DNA from: Skeletonema tropicum
Lineage: Eukaryota > Bacillariophyta > Thalassiosirophyceae > Thalassiosirales > Thalassiosiraceae
Assembly (NCBI GenBank): GCA_037178625.1
Contig: CM074129.1
Location: 4,773,963 to 4,837,962, forward strand
Direction: 5' to 3'
Length of the DNA stretch: 64,000 nucleotides
The notes beneath the pieces were generated by a model that did no database searches, was not told where the DNA came from, and saw nothing but the letters and a program-made list of their open reading frames with translations. Each line of letters opens with the position of its first letter. The first letter of the stretch is position 1. Of the stretch, positions 51,553 to 64,000 are shown piece by piece. The translations under genes were made by a program, and so were the position numbers.

Positions 51553-54012
51553 TCGAATGTATGCATGGTTGAGTGTATGTTGATAGCTCTGATACTACTA
51601 CCCTCAACAATAACGTACTCCCTTTCCAGAATTATACAATCCATTCTTCAAGTAAGCAAGGGGAAACAACCAAAAGCATCCTCTACTCCCGTCATGCCTC
51701 CGTATGTATTCAAAATCACGTCCCCCCTGATATATCTTGAGTTGTACTCGTCGAAGGAAACTGAATTGTGGCTCATTAGAAAGCTCATTCAATGTAGATT
51801 ATGACGCAATCTTCGGATTAGCATCAATCTCCGTCACTGGTCACTGAGCTCTCCCAAATGAACTCCCCCGCACTACTCCAAACCATTCAAATCAACCTTT
51901 CCGTCCATAACTTCCCTTGTATTTGTCGTATGAATGCGATGAGTAGTGATTTGTAATCCTCTCGTCAAGCTCTATCGATCGGTACTATTGCCAAGGCAAA
52001 ATATCGATCTTTTGTCAATCGTCTCAACTAAAGCGACCCCTACAATTCGAATGCCCAGCGCCAAAGTCGCCCCCAAAATTTGAATTTTCAACAAAATAAT
52101 GATTTCCACCTCCGTCATCATCAAAATCATCAACATGATCACCATTATCATCAACAACGTCACCAACATCAACAGCAACGTTTCAATTTACTGCTTTTTC
52201 GCCTGACGGCTCACTCTATTCAATTCAATTCAATTCAATTCAATTCAATTATTATATTATATTATTGCCAATAATTGCCATCATCAATAAAAGTATAATC
52301 ACTGCTCGGCCGAGGGCCTCGCCTTGTAATAGTTCACTTAGTTGATGAGGGAGACGTTAGCGTATCCGTCGATGGAGGTGTCTGAGTGGTTGTAGAACTC
52401 AAACACCAATAGATAAAAGGAGATGTAGGGCGTTGAATCAATTCGATTGGACTGTAGACTTCTGTTTTACTTGATGGATTATTTTCTATTATACTCTTCA
52501 TGAGGATGCTCTGCCAAGCAAAGCTTCACGAGAGCCTTGACACCTGGGAAGACCCGGATGTCAATCCTAAGATTAGATGTGTCAGATGACTGATTCTGAC
52601 ATCCTAACATCATTCACAAGCGGTATTCCTTGACGTGGAACTACCTAAACTAAACCTAAACTAAAGTTCTTTTCCATACAATTGGGGATTGCCATCTAAG
52701 ACGGCTATCCATCACACGCCTAAGAAAACACACTTCTTGTGGGATGGCGCATCATCAATGTAAACAGTGCTCGGGCAGGGGCCCTCGCCAATTACAGATA
52801 CAGAAGCATCGATCAGGTAAGATCCATGATGGGTTGACTGGTGTCGCAGATCCAACGCTGCGCTGAAGAACGACCGCCTTAATCAGTGTGTTCAATGATT
52901 GGTTGTACGAGCGCATCATAGTGAATGAACACAGTTCGGCCTCGCTACCGCTCACCCTCACACAATACAGAAGTAGAGGTAGAGGATCAGCGTCGTCAAT
53001 GATTGGTTCGATGGTGTGGAGTTGTGGAGATCATGATTAGTTGGTACGCTGTTGTTAATGATTGTTGGTACGATGAGGTTTGGGATTGTGTGGGATCATG
53101 ATTGGGAGTGGATTAGTGATTGTTAGTACGGTGTGGGAAGCAAGTGATGGAAGAAGCGAGCCGACCGGAGGGAGGGGAGCCGACACGATGGAAGAGTGGC
53201 TGGGTGATAGTAGTGGACGGTTCCTGGACGGTTCTATTCATGTGATAACCAGTTGATGATTACACTGATCGATGCTTCTGTCTTCAGCGGAGCGTTCTTA
53301 TCTTAGGCGAGTGCGACCCCTCCCTGAGCACCGTTTATTAGTGGATGTGCGAGGAGACTGCCAACCTATCATGGTTATCGTATCATTAAAGTTGTCGCTT
53401 ATTTTGGATTTTACTACAATCAACCTATCTGGATGAGGCTGATCAAAAAGACGTTCTTTCGCGAGGGCTTTGCCCGAGCACTGATTATATATTTTGATAT
53501 TGATGATAGTACTAATCGATGCAGCTTGAAGAGAGCTTTCGATTGGTGGTCATATTGTCTATTTTCATTTTGGTCAAAATTTGGACTTCGGATGTGAAAT
53601 TCTGGTTGCAAAGCCGGATTTGGTCCTGCCGATCACTTTCTTACCCCGTTTTTGACCAGATCGATTGGCAAAAAGTCGTCCAATCGGGCTGAATGCACGC
53701 CTAATCAATAGAGCACGATGAGAGCTTTTCAAAACACTACTTATCGTCCTCATTGTAGCTCTATTGACGGAGATAGGGCCGATTGGCTGTCATGGTGGAT
53801 GTTCAAGTGCTGGTTGACAAGAAGGTGGTGGTGGATGGTGGATGGTGGATGGTGGATGGTGGATGGTGGATGGTGGATCTTTCTCGATGAGCTGAGCTTC
53901 GTTTTTGAGAAAAGATTACAGACACTCATTACTGAACGGAAAGCGTTTACGGTACTTATTTTATTATTTCCACGAATCTCACAGTATCAAAAATCAGCTG
54001 ACACTTTTCCTA
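51553..54012. repeat. Array unit 5, interrupted by a solo LTR
   Basis: The unit begins with CDH1 3' flank like unit 1. It has a short CAATT run (about 6-7) and the longest GGTGGAT run (53825-53875). A 392-bp LTR splits it at 52325-52716. Confidence 0.92.
52325..52716. mobile_element. Solo LTR of a retrotransposon, 5-bp target duplication
   Basis: The 392-bp insert begins TGTAATAG and ends ATCACA, so it has the TG...CA ends of a long terminal repeat. It is flanked by CGCCT on both sides (52320-52324 and 52717-52721), a perfect 5-bp target duplication; the empty site, CTCGCCTAAG, is present in the other units. There is no internal coding region and no second LTR, so it is the product of LTR-LTR recombination. 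Size and 5-bp duplication fit a Ty1/copia or Ty3-type element; the superfamily cannot be fixed from an LTR alone. Confidence 0.92.
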
Positions 54013-54370
54013 CTATTTTTTCAAACAAAACCATCACCCATCACTGATGTCGATGAGACGCATCCATACCACCATGCTACATCTTACCTAGCAGTTAGCA
54101 GCAGCCCGCTAGCTCCCTCCTCCGCAGCACCTCCCGCAGCACCGCCCCCGCCGCCACCACAGCGCGCACCTTTGCCTCAGTGATTACGGTAAATCTGTCT
54201 TCACTGGAACGGATGCCGATGATGAAATGGGTACCACCCTGCAGGCCTGTGCATTCTGTATCGAATGTTCTGTATGTACTGCAGTGTGGCCCTCGCGGCC
54301 TTGCCCCGTTGGAATTGTTCAGGTCACCTACTTTAATCGACTGTATCTGACTATAAAGTTGCTCTGCAAA
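54013..54370. repeat. Long-form junction segment, copy 2
   Basis: This is the same ~358-bp sequence as 51179-51536, again leading to a CDH1 scar. Confidence 0.9.
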
Positions 54371-54386
54371 CCACCACAACGCTGTC
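54371..54386 (+). pseudogene. 16-bp CDH1 exon scar, second
   Basis: It has the same CCACCACAACGCTGTC/TCGAATG junction as at 51537-51552, identical to the base. The deletion of the CDH1 body therefore happened once and was then copied. Confidence 0.85.
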
Positions 54387-56447
54387 TCGAATGTATGCAT
54401 GGTTGAGTGTATGTTGATAGCTCTGATACTACTACCCTCAACAATAACGTACTCCCTTTCCAGAATTATACAATCCATTCTTCAAGTAAGCAAGGGGAAA
54501 CAACCAAAAGCATCCTCTACTCCCGTCATGCCTCCGTATGTATTCAAAATCACGTCCCCCCTGATATATCTTGAGTTGTACTCGTCGAAGGAAACTGAAT
54601 TGTGGCTCATTAGAAAGCTCATTCAATGTAGATTATGACGCAATCTTCGGATTAGCATCAATCTCCGTCACTGGTCACTGAGCTCTCCCAAATGAACTCC
54701 CCCGCACTACTCCAAACCATTCAAATCAACCTTTCCGTCCATAACTTCCCTTGTATTTGTCGTATGAATGCGATGAGTAGTGATTTGTAATCCTCTCGTC
54801 AAGCTCTATCGATCGGTACTATTGCCAAGGCAAAATATCGATCTTTTGTCAATCGTCTCAACTAAAGCGACCCCTACAATTCGAATGCCCAGCGCCAAAG
54901 TCGCCCCCAAAATTTGAATTTTCAACAAAATAATGATTTCCACCTCCGTCATCATCAAAATCATCAACATGATCACCATTATCATCAACAACGTCACCAA
55001 CATCAACAGCAACGTTTCAATTTACTGCTTTTTCGCCTGACGGCTCACTCTATTCAATTCAATTCAATTCAATTCAATTCAATTCAATTCAATTATTATA
55101 TTATTGCCAATAATTGCCATCATCAATAAAAGTATAATCACTGCTCGGCCGAGGGCCTCGCCTAAGAAAACACACTTCTTGTGGGATGGCGCATCATCAA
55201 TGTAAACAGTGCTCGGGCAGGGGCCCTCGCCAATTACAGATACAGAAGCATCGATCAGGTAAGATCCATGATGGGTTGACTGGTGTCGCAGATCCAACGC
55301 TGCGCTGAAGAACGACCGCCTTAATCAGTGTGTTCAATGATTGGTTGTACGAGCGCATCATAGTGAATGAACACAGTTCGGCCTCGCTACCGCTCACCCT
55401 CACACAATACAGAAGTAGAGGTAGAGGATCAGCGTCGTCAATGATTGGTTCGATGGTGTGGAGTTGTGGAGATCATGATTAGTTGGTACGCTGTTGTTAA
55501 TGATTGTTGGTACGATGAGGTTTGGGATTGTGTGGGATCATGATTGGGAGTGGATTAGTGATTGTTAGTACGGTGTGGGAAGCAAGTGATGGAAGAAGCG
55601 AGCCGACCGGAGGGAGGGGAGCCGACACGATGGAAGAGTGGCTGGGTGATAGTAGTGGACGGTTCCTGGACGGTTCTATTCATGTGATAACCAGTTGATG
55701 ATTACACTGATCGATGCTTCTGTCTTCAGCGGAGCGTTCTTATCTTAGGCGAGTGCGACCCCTCCCTGAGCACCGTTTATTAGTGGATGTGCGAGGAGAC
55801 TGCCAACCTATCATGGTTATCGTATCATTAAAGTTGTCGCTTATTTTGGATTTTACTACAATCAACCTATCTGGATGAGGCTGATCAAAAAGACGTTCTT
55901 TCGCGAGGGCTTTGCCCGAGCACTGATTATATATTTTGATATTGATGATAGTACTAATCGATGCAGCTTGAAGAGAGCTTTCGATTGGTGGTCATATTGT
56001 CTATTTTCATTTTGGTCAAAATTTGGACTTCGGATGTGAAATTCTGGTTGCAAAGCCGGATTTGGTCCTGCCGATCACTTTCTTACCCCGTTTTTGACCA
56101 GATCGATTGGCAAAAAGTCGTCCAATCGGGCTGAATGCACGCCTAATCAATAGAGCACGATGAGAGCTTTTCAAAACACTACTTATCGTCCTCATTGTAG
56201 CTCTATTGACGGAGATAGGGCCGATTGGCTGTCATGGTGGATGTTCAAGTGCTGGTTGACAAGAAGGTGGTGGTGGATGGTGGATGGTGGATGGTGGATG
56301 GTGGATGGTGGATCTTTCTCGATGAGCTGAGCTTCGTTTTTGAGAAAAGATTACAGACACTCATTACTGAACGGAAAGCGTTTACGGTACTTATTTTATT
56401 ATTTCCACGAATCTCACAGTATCAAAAATCAGCTGACACTTTTCCTA
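54387..56447. repeat. Array unit 6
   Basis: The unit starts with CDH1 3' flank and ends with the short-form junction. It is intact, including all four GC-rich motifs. Confidence 0.92.
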
Positions 56448-58384
56448 AAAATCCTCTACTCCCGTCATGCCTCCGTATGTATTCAAAATCACGTCCCCCC
56501 TGATATATCTTGAGTTGTACTCGTCGAAGGAAACTGAATTGTGGCTCATTAGAAAGCTCATTCAATGTAGATTATGACGCAATCTTCGGATTAGCATCAA
56601 TCTCCGTCACTGGTCACTGAGCTCTCCCAAATGAACTCCCCCGCACTACTCCAAACCATTCAAATCAACCTTTCCGTCCATAACTTCCCTTGTATTTGTC
56701 GTATGAATGCGATGAGTAGTGATTTGTAATCCTCTCGTCAAGCTCTATCGATCGGTACTATTGCCAAGGCAAAATATCGATCTTTTGTCAATCGTCTCAA
56801 CTAAAGCGACCCCTACAATTCGAATGCCCAGCGCCAAAGTCGCCCCCAAAATTTGAATTTTCAACAAAATAATGATTTCCACCTCCGTCATCATCAAAAT
56901 CATCAACATGATCACCATTATCATCAACAACGTCACCAACATCAACAGCAACGTTTCAATTTACTGCTTTTTCGCCTGACGGCTCACTCTATTCAATTCA
57001 ATTCAATTCAATTCAATTCAATTCAATTCAATTATTATATTATATTATTGCCAATAATTGCCATCATCAATAAAAGTATAATCACTGCTCGGCCGAGGGC
57101 CTCGCCTAAGAAAACACACTTCTTGTGGGATGGCGCATCATCAATGTAAACAGTGCTCGGGCAGGGGCCCTCGCCAATTACAGATACAGAAGCATCGATC
57201 AGGTAAGATCCATGATGGGTTGACTGGTGTCGCAGATCCAACGCTGCGCTGAAGAACGACCGCCTTAATCAGTGTGTTCAATGATTGGTTGTACGAGCGC
57301 ATCATAGTGAATGAACACAGTTCGGCCTCGCTACCGCTCACCCTCACACAATACAGAAGTAGAGGTAGAGGATCAGCGTCGTCAATGATTGGTTCGATGG
57401 TGTGGAGTTGTGGAGATCATGATTAGTTGGTACGCTGTTGTTAATGATTGTTGGTACGATGAGGTTTGGGATTGTGTGGGATCATGATTGGGAGTGGATT
57501 AGTGATTGTTAGTACGGTGTGGGAAGCAAGTGATGGAAGAAGCGAGCCGACCGGAGGGAGGGGAGCCGACACGATGGAAGAGTGGCTGGGTGATAGTAGT
57601 GGACGGTTCCTGGACGGTTCTATTCATGTGATAACCAGTTGATGATTACACTGATCGATGCTTCTGTCTTCAGCGGAGCGTTCTTATCTTAGGCGAGTGC
57701 GACCCCTCCCTGAGCACCGTTTATTAGTGGATGTGCGAGGAGACTGCCAACCTATCATGGTTATCGTATCATTAAAGTTGTCGCTTATTTTGGATTTTAC
57801 TACAATCAACCTATCTGGATGAGGCTGATCAAAAAGACGTTCTTTCGCGAGGGCTTTGCCCGAGCACTGATTATATATTTTGATATTGATGATAGTACTA
57901 ATCGATGCAGCTTGAAGAGAGCTTTCGATTGGTGGTCATATTGTCTATTTTCATTTTGGTCAAAATTTGGACTTCGGATGTGAAATTCTGGTTGCAAAGC
58001 CGGATTTGGTCCTGCCGATCACTTTCTTACCCCGTTTTTGACCAGATCGATTGGCAAAAAGTCGTCCAATCGGGCTGAATGCACGCCTAATCAATAGAGC
58101 ACGATGAGAGCTTTTCAAAACACTACTTATCGTCCTCATTGTAGCTCTATTGACGGAGATAGGGCCGATTGGCTGTCATGGTGGATGTTCAAGTGCTGGT
58201 TGACAAGAAGGTGGTGGTGGATGGTGGATGGTGGATGGTGGATGGTGGATCTTTCTCGATGAGCTGAGCTTCGTTTTTGAGAAAAGATTACAGACACTCA
58301 TTACTGAACGGAAAGCGTTTACGGTACTTATTTTATTATTTCCACGAATCTCACAGTATCAAAAATCAGCTGACACTTTTCCTA
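56448..58384. repeat. Array unit 7
   Basis: Intact short-form unit of 1937 bp, with TTATTATATTATATTATTG after the pentamer run, shared with unit 8. Confidence 0.92.
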
Positions 58385-60316
58385 AAAATCCTCTACTCCC
58401 GTCATGCCTCCGTATGTATTCAAAATCACGTCCCCCCTGATATATCTTGAGTTGTACTCGTCGAAGGAAACTGAATTGTGGCTCATTAGAAAGCTCATTC
58501 AATGTAGATTATGACGCAATCTTCGGATTAGCATCAATCTCCGTCACTGGTCACTGAGCTCTCCCAAATGAACTCCCCCGCACTACTCCAAACCATTCAA
58601 ATCAACCTTTCCGTCCATAACTTCCCTTGTATTTGTCGTATGAATGCGATGAGTAGTGATTTGTAATCCTCTCGTCAAGCTCTATCGATCGGTACTATTG
58701 CCAAGGCAAAATATCGATCTTTTGTCAATCGTCTCAACTAAAGCGACCCCTACAATTCGAATGCCCAGCGCCAAAGTCGCCCCCAAAATTTGAATTTTCA
58801 ACAAAATAATGATTTCCACCTCCGTCATCATCAAAATCATCAACATGATCACCATTATCATCAACAACGTCACCAACATCAACAGCAACGTTTCAATTTA
58901 CTGCTTTTTCGCCTGACGGCTCACTCTATTCAATTCAATTCAATTCAATTCAATTCAATTCAATTATTATATTATATTATTGCCAATAATTGCCATCATC
59001 AATAAAAGTATAATCACTGCTCGGCCGAGGGCCTCGCCTAAGAAAACACACTTCTTGTGGGATGGCGCATCATCAATGTAAACAGTGCTCGGGCAGGGGC
59101 CCTCGCCAATTACAGATACAGAAGCATCGATCAGGTAAGATCCATGATGGGTTGACTGGTGTCGCAGATCCAACGCTGCGCTGAAGAACGACCGCCTTAA
59201 TCAGTGTGTTCAATGATTGGTTGTACGAGCGCATCATAGTGAATGAACACAGTTCGGCCTCGCTACCGCTCACCCTCACACAATACAGAAGTAGAGGTAG
59301 AGGATCAGCGTCGTCAATGATTGGTTCGATGGTGTGGAGTTGTGGAGATCATGATTAGTTGGTACGCTGTTGTTAATGATTGTTGGTACGATGAGGTTTG
59401 GGATTGTGTGGGATCATGATTGGGAGTGGATTAGTGATTGTTAGTACGGTGTGGGAAGCAAGTGATGGAAGAAGCGAGCCGACCGGAGGGAGGGGAGCCG
59501 ACACGATGGAAGAGTGGCTGGGTGATAGTAGTGGACGGTTCCTGGACGGTTCTATTCATGTGATAACCAGTTGATGATTACACTGATCGATGCTTCTGTC
59601 TTCAGCGGAGCGTTCTTATCTTAGGCGAGTGCGACCCCTCCCTGAGCACCGTTTATTAGTGGATGTGCGAGGAGACTGCCAACCTATCATGGTTATCGTA
59701 TCATTAAAGTTGTCGCTTATTTTGGATTTTACTACAATCAACCTATCTGGATGAGGCTGATCAAAAAGACGTTCTTTCGCGAGGGCTTTGCCCGAGCACT
59801 GATTATATATTTTGATATTGATGATAGTACTAATCGATGCAGCTTGAAGAGAGCTTTCGATTGGTGGTCATATTGTCTATTTTCATTTTGGTCAAAATTT
59901 GGACTTCGGATGTGAAATTCTGGTTGCAAAGCCGGATTTGGTCCTGCCGATCACTTTCTTACCCCGTTTTTGACCAGATCGATTGGCAAAAAGTCGTCCA
60001 ATCGGGCTGAATGCACGCCTAATCAATAGAGCACGATGAGAGCTTTTCAAAACACTACTTATCGTCCTCATTGTAGCTCTATTGACGGAGATAGGGCCGA
60101 TTGGCTGTCATGGTGGATGTTCAAGTGCTGGTTGACAAGAAGGTGGTGGTGGATGGTGGATGGTGGATGGTGGATGGTGGATCTTTCTCGATGAGCTGAG
60201 CTTCGTTTTTGAGAAAAGATTACAGACACTCATTACTGAACGGAAAGCGTTTACGGTACTTATTTTATTATTTCCACGAATCTCACAGTATCAAAAATCA
60301 GCTGACACTTTTCCTA
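58385..60316. repeat. Array unit 8
   Basis: Intact short-form unit of 1932 bp; it differs from unit 7 mainly in the number of CAATT pentamers. Confidence 0.92.
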
Positions 60317-62245
60317 AAAATCCTCTACTCCCGTCATGCCTCCGTATGTATTCAAAATCACGTCCCCCCTGATATATCTTGAGTTGTACTCGTCGAAGGA
60401 AACTGAATTGTGGCTCATTAGAAAGCTCATTCAATGTAGATTATGACGCAATCTTCGGATTAGCATCAATCTCCGTCACTGGTCACTGAGCTCTCCCAAA
60501 TGAACTCCCCCGCACTACTCCAAACCATTCAAATCAACCTTTCCGTCCATAACTTCCCTTGTATTTGTCGTATGAATGCGATGAGTAGTGATTTGTAATC
60601 CTCTCGTCAAGCTCTATCGATCGGTACTATTGCCAAGGCAAAATATCGATCTTTTGTCAATCGTCTCAACTAAAGCGACCCCTACAATTCGAATGCCCAG
60701 CGCCAAAGTCGCCCCCAAAATTTGAATTTTCAACAAAATAATGATTTCCACCTCCGTCATCATCAAAATCATCAACATGATCACCATTATCATCAACAAC
60801 GTCACCAACATCAACAGCAACGTTTCAATTTACTGCTTTTTCGCCTGACGGCTCACTCTATTCAATTCAATTCAATTCAATTCAATTCAATTCAATTCAA
60901 TTATATTATTGCCAATAATTGCCATCATCAATAAAAGTATAATCACTGCTCGGCCGAGGGCCTCGCCTAAGAAAACACACTTCTTGTGGGATGGCGCATC
61001 ATCAATGTAAACAGTGCTCGGGCAGGGGCCCTCGCCAATTACAGATACAGAAGCATCGATCAGGTAAGATCCATGATGGGTTGACTGGTGTCGCAGATCC
61101 AACGCTGCGCTGAAGAACGACCGCCTTAATCAGTGTGTTCAATGATTGGTTGTACGAGCGCATCATAGTGAATGAACACAGTTCGGCCTCGCTACCGCTC
61201 ACCCTCACACAATACAGAAGTAGAGGTAGAGGATCAGCGTCGTCAATGATTGGTTCGATGGTGTGGAGTTGTGGAGATCATGATTAGTTGGTACGCTGTT
61301 GTTAATGATTGTTGGTACGATGAGGTTTGGGATTGTGTGGGATCATGATTGGGAGTGGATTAGTGATTGTTAGTACGGTGTGGGAAGCAAGTGATGGAAG
61401 AAGCGAGCCGACCGGAGGGAGGGGAGCCGACACGATGGAAGAGTGGCTGGGTGATAGTAGTGGACGGTTCCTGGACGGTTCTATTCATGTGATAACCAGT
61501 TGATGATTACACTGATCGATGCTTCTGTCTTCAGCGGAGCGTTCTTATCTTAGGCGAGTGCGACCCCTCCCTGAGCACCGTTTATTAGTGGATGTGCGAG
61601 GAGACTGCCAACCTATCATGGTTATCGTATCATTAAAGTTGTCGCTTATTTTGGATTTTACTACAATCAACCTATCTGGATGAGGCTGATCAAAAAGACG
61701 TTCTTTCGCGAGGGCTTTGCCCGAGCACTGATTATATATTTTGATATTGATGATAGTACTAATCGATGCAGCTTGAAGAGAGCTTTCGATTGGTGGTCAT
61801 ATTGTCTATTTTCATTTTGGTCAAAATTTGGACTTCGGATGTGAAATTCTGGTTGCAAAGCCGGATTTGGTCCTGCCGATCACTTTCTTACCCCGTTTTT
61901 GACCAGATCGATTGGCAAAAAGTCGTCCAATCGGGCTGAATGCACGCCTAATCAATAGAGCACGATGAGAGCTTTTCAAAACACTACTTATCGTCCTCAT
62001 TGTAGCTCTATTGACGGAGATAGGGCCGATTGGCTGTCATGGTGGATGTTCAAGTGCTGGTTGACAAGAAGGTGGTGGTGGATGGTGGATGGTGGATGGT
62101 GGATGGTGGATCTTTCTCGATGAGCTGAGCTTCGTTTTTGAGAAAAGATTACAGACACTCATTACTGAACGGAAAGCGTTTACGGTACTTATTTTATTAT
62201 TTCCACGAATCTCACAGTATCAAAAATCAGCTGACACTTTTCCTA
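60317..62245. repeat. Array unit 9
   Basis: The last unit ends TTTTCCTA and continues into the long-form junction segment that precedes the second CDH1 copy. Confidence 0.92.
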
Positions 62246-62603
62246 CTATTTTTTCAAACAAAACCATCACCCATCACTGATGTCGATGAGACGCATCCAT
62301 ACCACCATGCTACATCTTACCTAGCAGTTAGCAGCAGCCCGCTAGCTCCCTCCTCCGCAGCACCTCCCGCAGCACCGCCCCCGCCGCCACCACAGCGCGC
62401 ACCTTTGCCTCAGTGATTACGGTAAATCTGTCTTCACTGGAACGGATGCCGATGATGAAATGGGTACCACCCTGCAGGCCTGTGCATTCTGTATCGAATG
62501 TTCTGTATGTACTGCAGTGTGGCCCTCGCGGCCTTGCCCCGTTGGAATTGTTCAGGTCACCTACTTTAATCGACTGTATCTGACTATAAAGTTGCTCTGC
62601 AAA
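62246..62603. repeat. Long-form junction segment, copy 3
   Basis: The same ~358-bp sequence as at 51179 and 54013, here joined to CDH1 codon ~92 at CTGCAAA/CCACCACAACG. It does not resemble the sequence upstream of the first CDH1 copy. Confidence 0.9.
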
Positions 62604-64000
62604 CCACCACAACGCTGTCAGCGTCAAGCGGTCGCCGCGATCCATCACCAGCGAGCGGCTCGACTCTCGGTATTCCTCCCGTCTCGTGTCACCCAGCAAA
62701 GGCAGAAGTATGATGGGCTATTCCGACATTTCGAGGAACTTGTTTGATGCTCCACCATCAGCTACGACAGGTAGTGGTGTGCATCACGATAGCCATCACA
62801 GTGCGACTGCTACTACTGCTACTGCTCTAGACTGCGATCGCTCCTCCTCGGCCATGTCAATTGATGAACAATGGAGCACCCCTCAGCGCACGACATCATC
62901 CAATCATCATCTTTCCAATCATAATAACTTTGCTTCTCCATCTCCATCCAACTCCATTCGATCCAATTCGACCAATCGCAGTTACAACAGCAGCACTGTT
63001 GCCTATCAGCAACAACAATACGATGGTGGACGGTCAGTTGATTCATTCCTATCGGCTTCCTCTTCTCCCAGGAAGCGTACTTCGGTCATTACAGGGGTGG
63101 CCTCACCCATGAGTGATACTTCCTTGGCAGCGTCGTTGGCATCTTCTCTCAATGTATCTCCAGCTCGTAGCAGTACTAGCGCTACTACTTCTACTGCTGC
63201 TTCACCACGGGGTGTTGCAGTGACGGATCGATTCATCCCATCGAGAGCATATTCCAATTTCAACTTTACATTGGCGACAGGGACGGGGAGGCATAATCCC
63301 ATTCGATCCAATACTCATCATTATTTAATGCATGGTGATACTTCTGTGGGTGGGGATGGACCATCTGGTACCAACAACAATAACAATAATGATATGATTG
63401 CACCATCGGAATCATTCGGTGCAACTTTGGTCGGAGGAACACCCGTCATAGATGAAACTGTCACAACAACAACTCCTGGTGGTGCTACTACTACTACTAC
63501 AACCGGCGGTGCTGCGACTGATACCACCACCACACCACCACCCGATGTCGACGCCACATTATCCGATGATGCCGATCAAGATTCCACGGAACGTCATGAC
63601 CTAGTCCATCGTCAACCATTGCTCTACGATGCATTACTACGTTCGGAAATGTTGGGGGAGAATATTGATCCGGCAGCACGACAATCGATGCATTCTGGAA
63701 TTGGAATGAGTAATTACTCCACGAGTTATCATGGGAGTGGTGCATTATCACCGTTTCGTGAACGGAGTAACAATTTGAGTTTTGTCTCACCGTATCATCA
63801 TCATCATGCTGCTAGGAATAATACTACAGTTGTGACACCATATGATTATGATGTCAATCGGAGGGAGAGTGAACATCAATCCATCGTGGGATCATTCCAT
63901 TTAAGTCCCGTCTCATCCATGAGTCGACAGAAAATGCCACGTTTCGCCGATCGGTGCAAACGCAAGATTGCCAAGGTCCCCACCAAAGTGTTGGATGCGC
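62604..64000 (+). pseudogene. Second CDH1 copy, 5'-truncated and cut by the window edge
   Basis: The sequence matches 41905-43301 of the first copy with no difference noticed, at an offset of 20,699 bp. The first ~91 codons, the ATG and the promoter are replaced by the long-form junction segment, and the upstream frame meets a TAA within about eight codons. The first in-frame ATG is at 62710 (MMGYSDISR, residue 128 of the full protein). Starting there, a product would keep the C-box DRFIPSR and, if the gene continues beyond the window, the WD40 domain. Whether it is dead or makes an N-truncated activator cannot be decided here. Confidence 0.85.

Larger units (their letters stand above)
44448..62603. 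repeat. Nine-copy tandem array of a ~1.93 kb noncoding unit
   Basis: The array starts in the 3' flank of CDH1 and ends at the junction with the second CDH1 copy. Intact units repeat every 1932-1941 bp; length differences come from a CAATT pentamer tract and a GGTGGAT heptamer tract. Units are otherwise nearly identical. Open frames up to ~100 codons recur only because the DNA repeats; none shows a recognisable protein, and pentamer changes alter their frames. The array is therefore treated as noncoding. Confidence 0.92.

Noticed and set aside
44570..62245. Recurrent open frames of 62-109 codons in every array unit
   Set aside because: They recur because the DNA is repeated. They have no recognisable domain, many need non-ATG starts, and pentamer or heptamer length changes alter several of them between units.

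Overview
The window reads as nuclear DNA of a photosynthetic stramenopile, most likely a centric diatom. The support is indirect: MYND-finger/RING-like/Sel1 proteins in several copies, a tandem helicase-associated-domain protein with a short GT-AG intron, a double-length (pseudo-dimeric) tyrosyl-tRNA synthetase, and a Fizzy-related APC/C activator with long Asn/Thr/Ser-rich tracts. No bacterial operons, CRISPR arrays, rRNA or tRNA genes were seen.

Region 1 (1-14.8 kb) is repeat-rich accessory DNA. A 145-aa protein of unknown function is present in four full copies and one fragment. The first two copies lie in a large inverted duplication (1-1552 against 3961-6068) around a 2.4 kb spacer; the right arm carries an intact 307-aa gene that a 600-bp deletion breaks in the left arm. 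Copies three and four share an upstream block, and each is followed by an oppositely oriented NTF2-like gene (intact at 13.0-13.9 kb, decayed at 8.6-9.35 kb). Non-autonomous DNA elements are scattered here: two members of a long-TIR family, a 214-bp hAT-like element with a perfect 8-bp target duplication, and a 1.56 kb segment with inverted ends flanked by TA that encloses a MYND pseudogene.

Region 2 (14.8-26.7 kb) is a full tyrosyl-tRNA synthetase gene diverging from a MYND/RING/Sel1 gene, followed by two more tandem copies of a 3.72 kb unit. The MYND protein is identical in all three copies. Both extra synthetase copies lose the end of the second lobe, and one also has a frameshift.

Region 3 (26.7-41.6 kb) is mostly single copy: a broken small membrane-protein-like ORF, a secreted protein with about 61 consecutive Asn codons, two convergent uncharacterised reading frames between arrays of an 11-bp repeat, a TIR element ending 36 bp before the start of an F-box/GNAT-like/ankyrin protein, a two-exon helicase-associated-domain protein, a two-exon chalcone-isomerase-like protein, and a second MYND/RING/Sel1 pseudogene.

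Region 4 (41.6-64 kb) is the APC/C activator CDH1 followed by nine copies of a noncoding unit of about 1.93 kb, then a second CDH1 copy whose first ~92 codons are replaced by other DNA and which runs off the window. Two array copies carry a 16-bp piece of CDH1 exon joined to CDH1 3' flank, so the array was built from CDH1-containing duplications whose gene body was later deleted. One unit holds a solo LTR (TG...CA, 5-bp target duplication). Each complete unit holds nested inverted repeats of a GC-rich motif.
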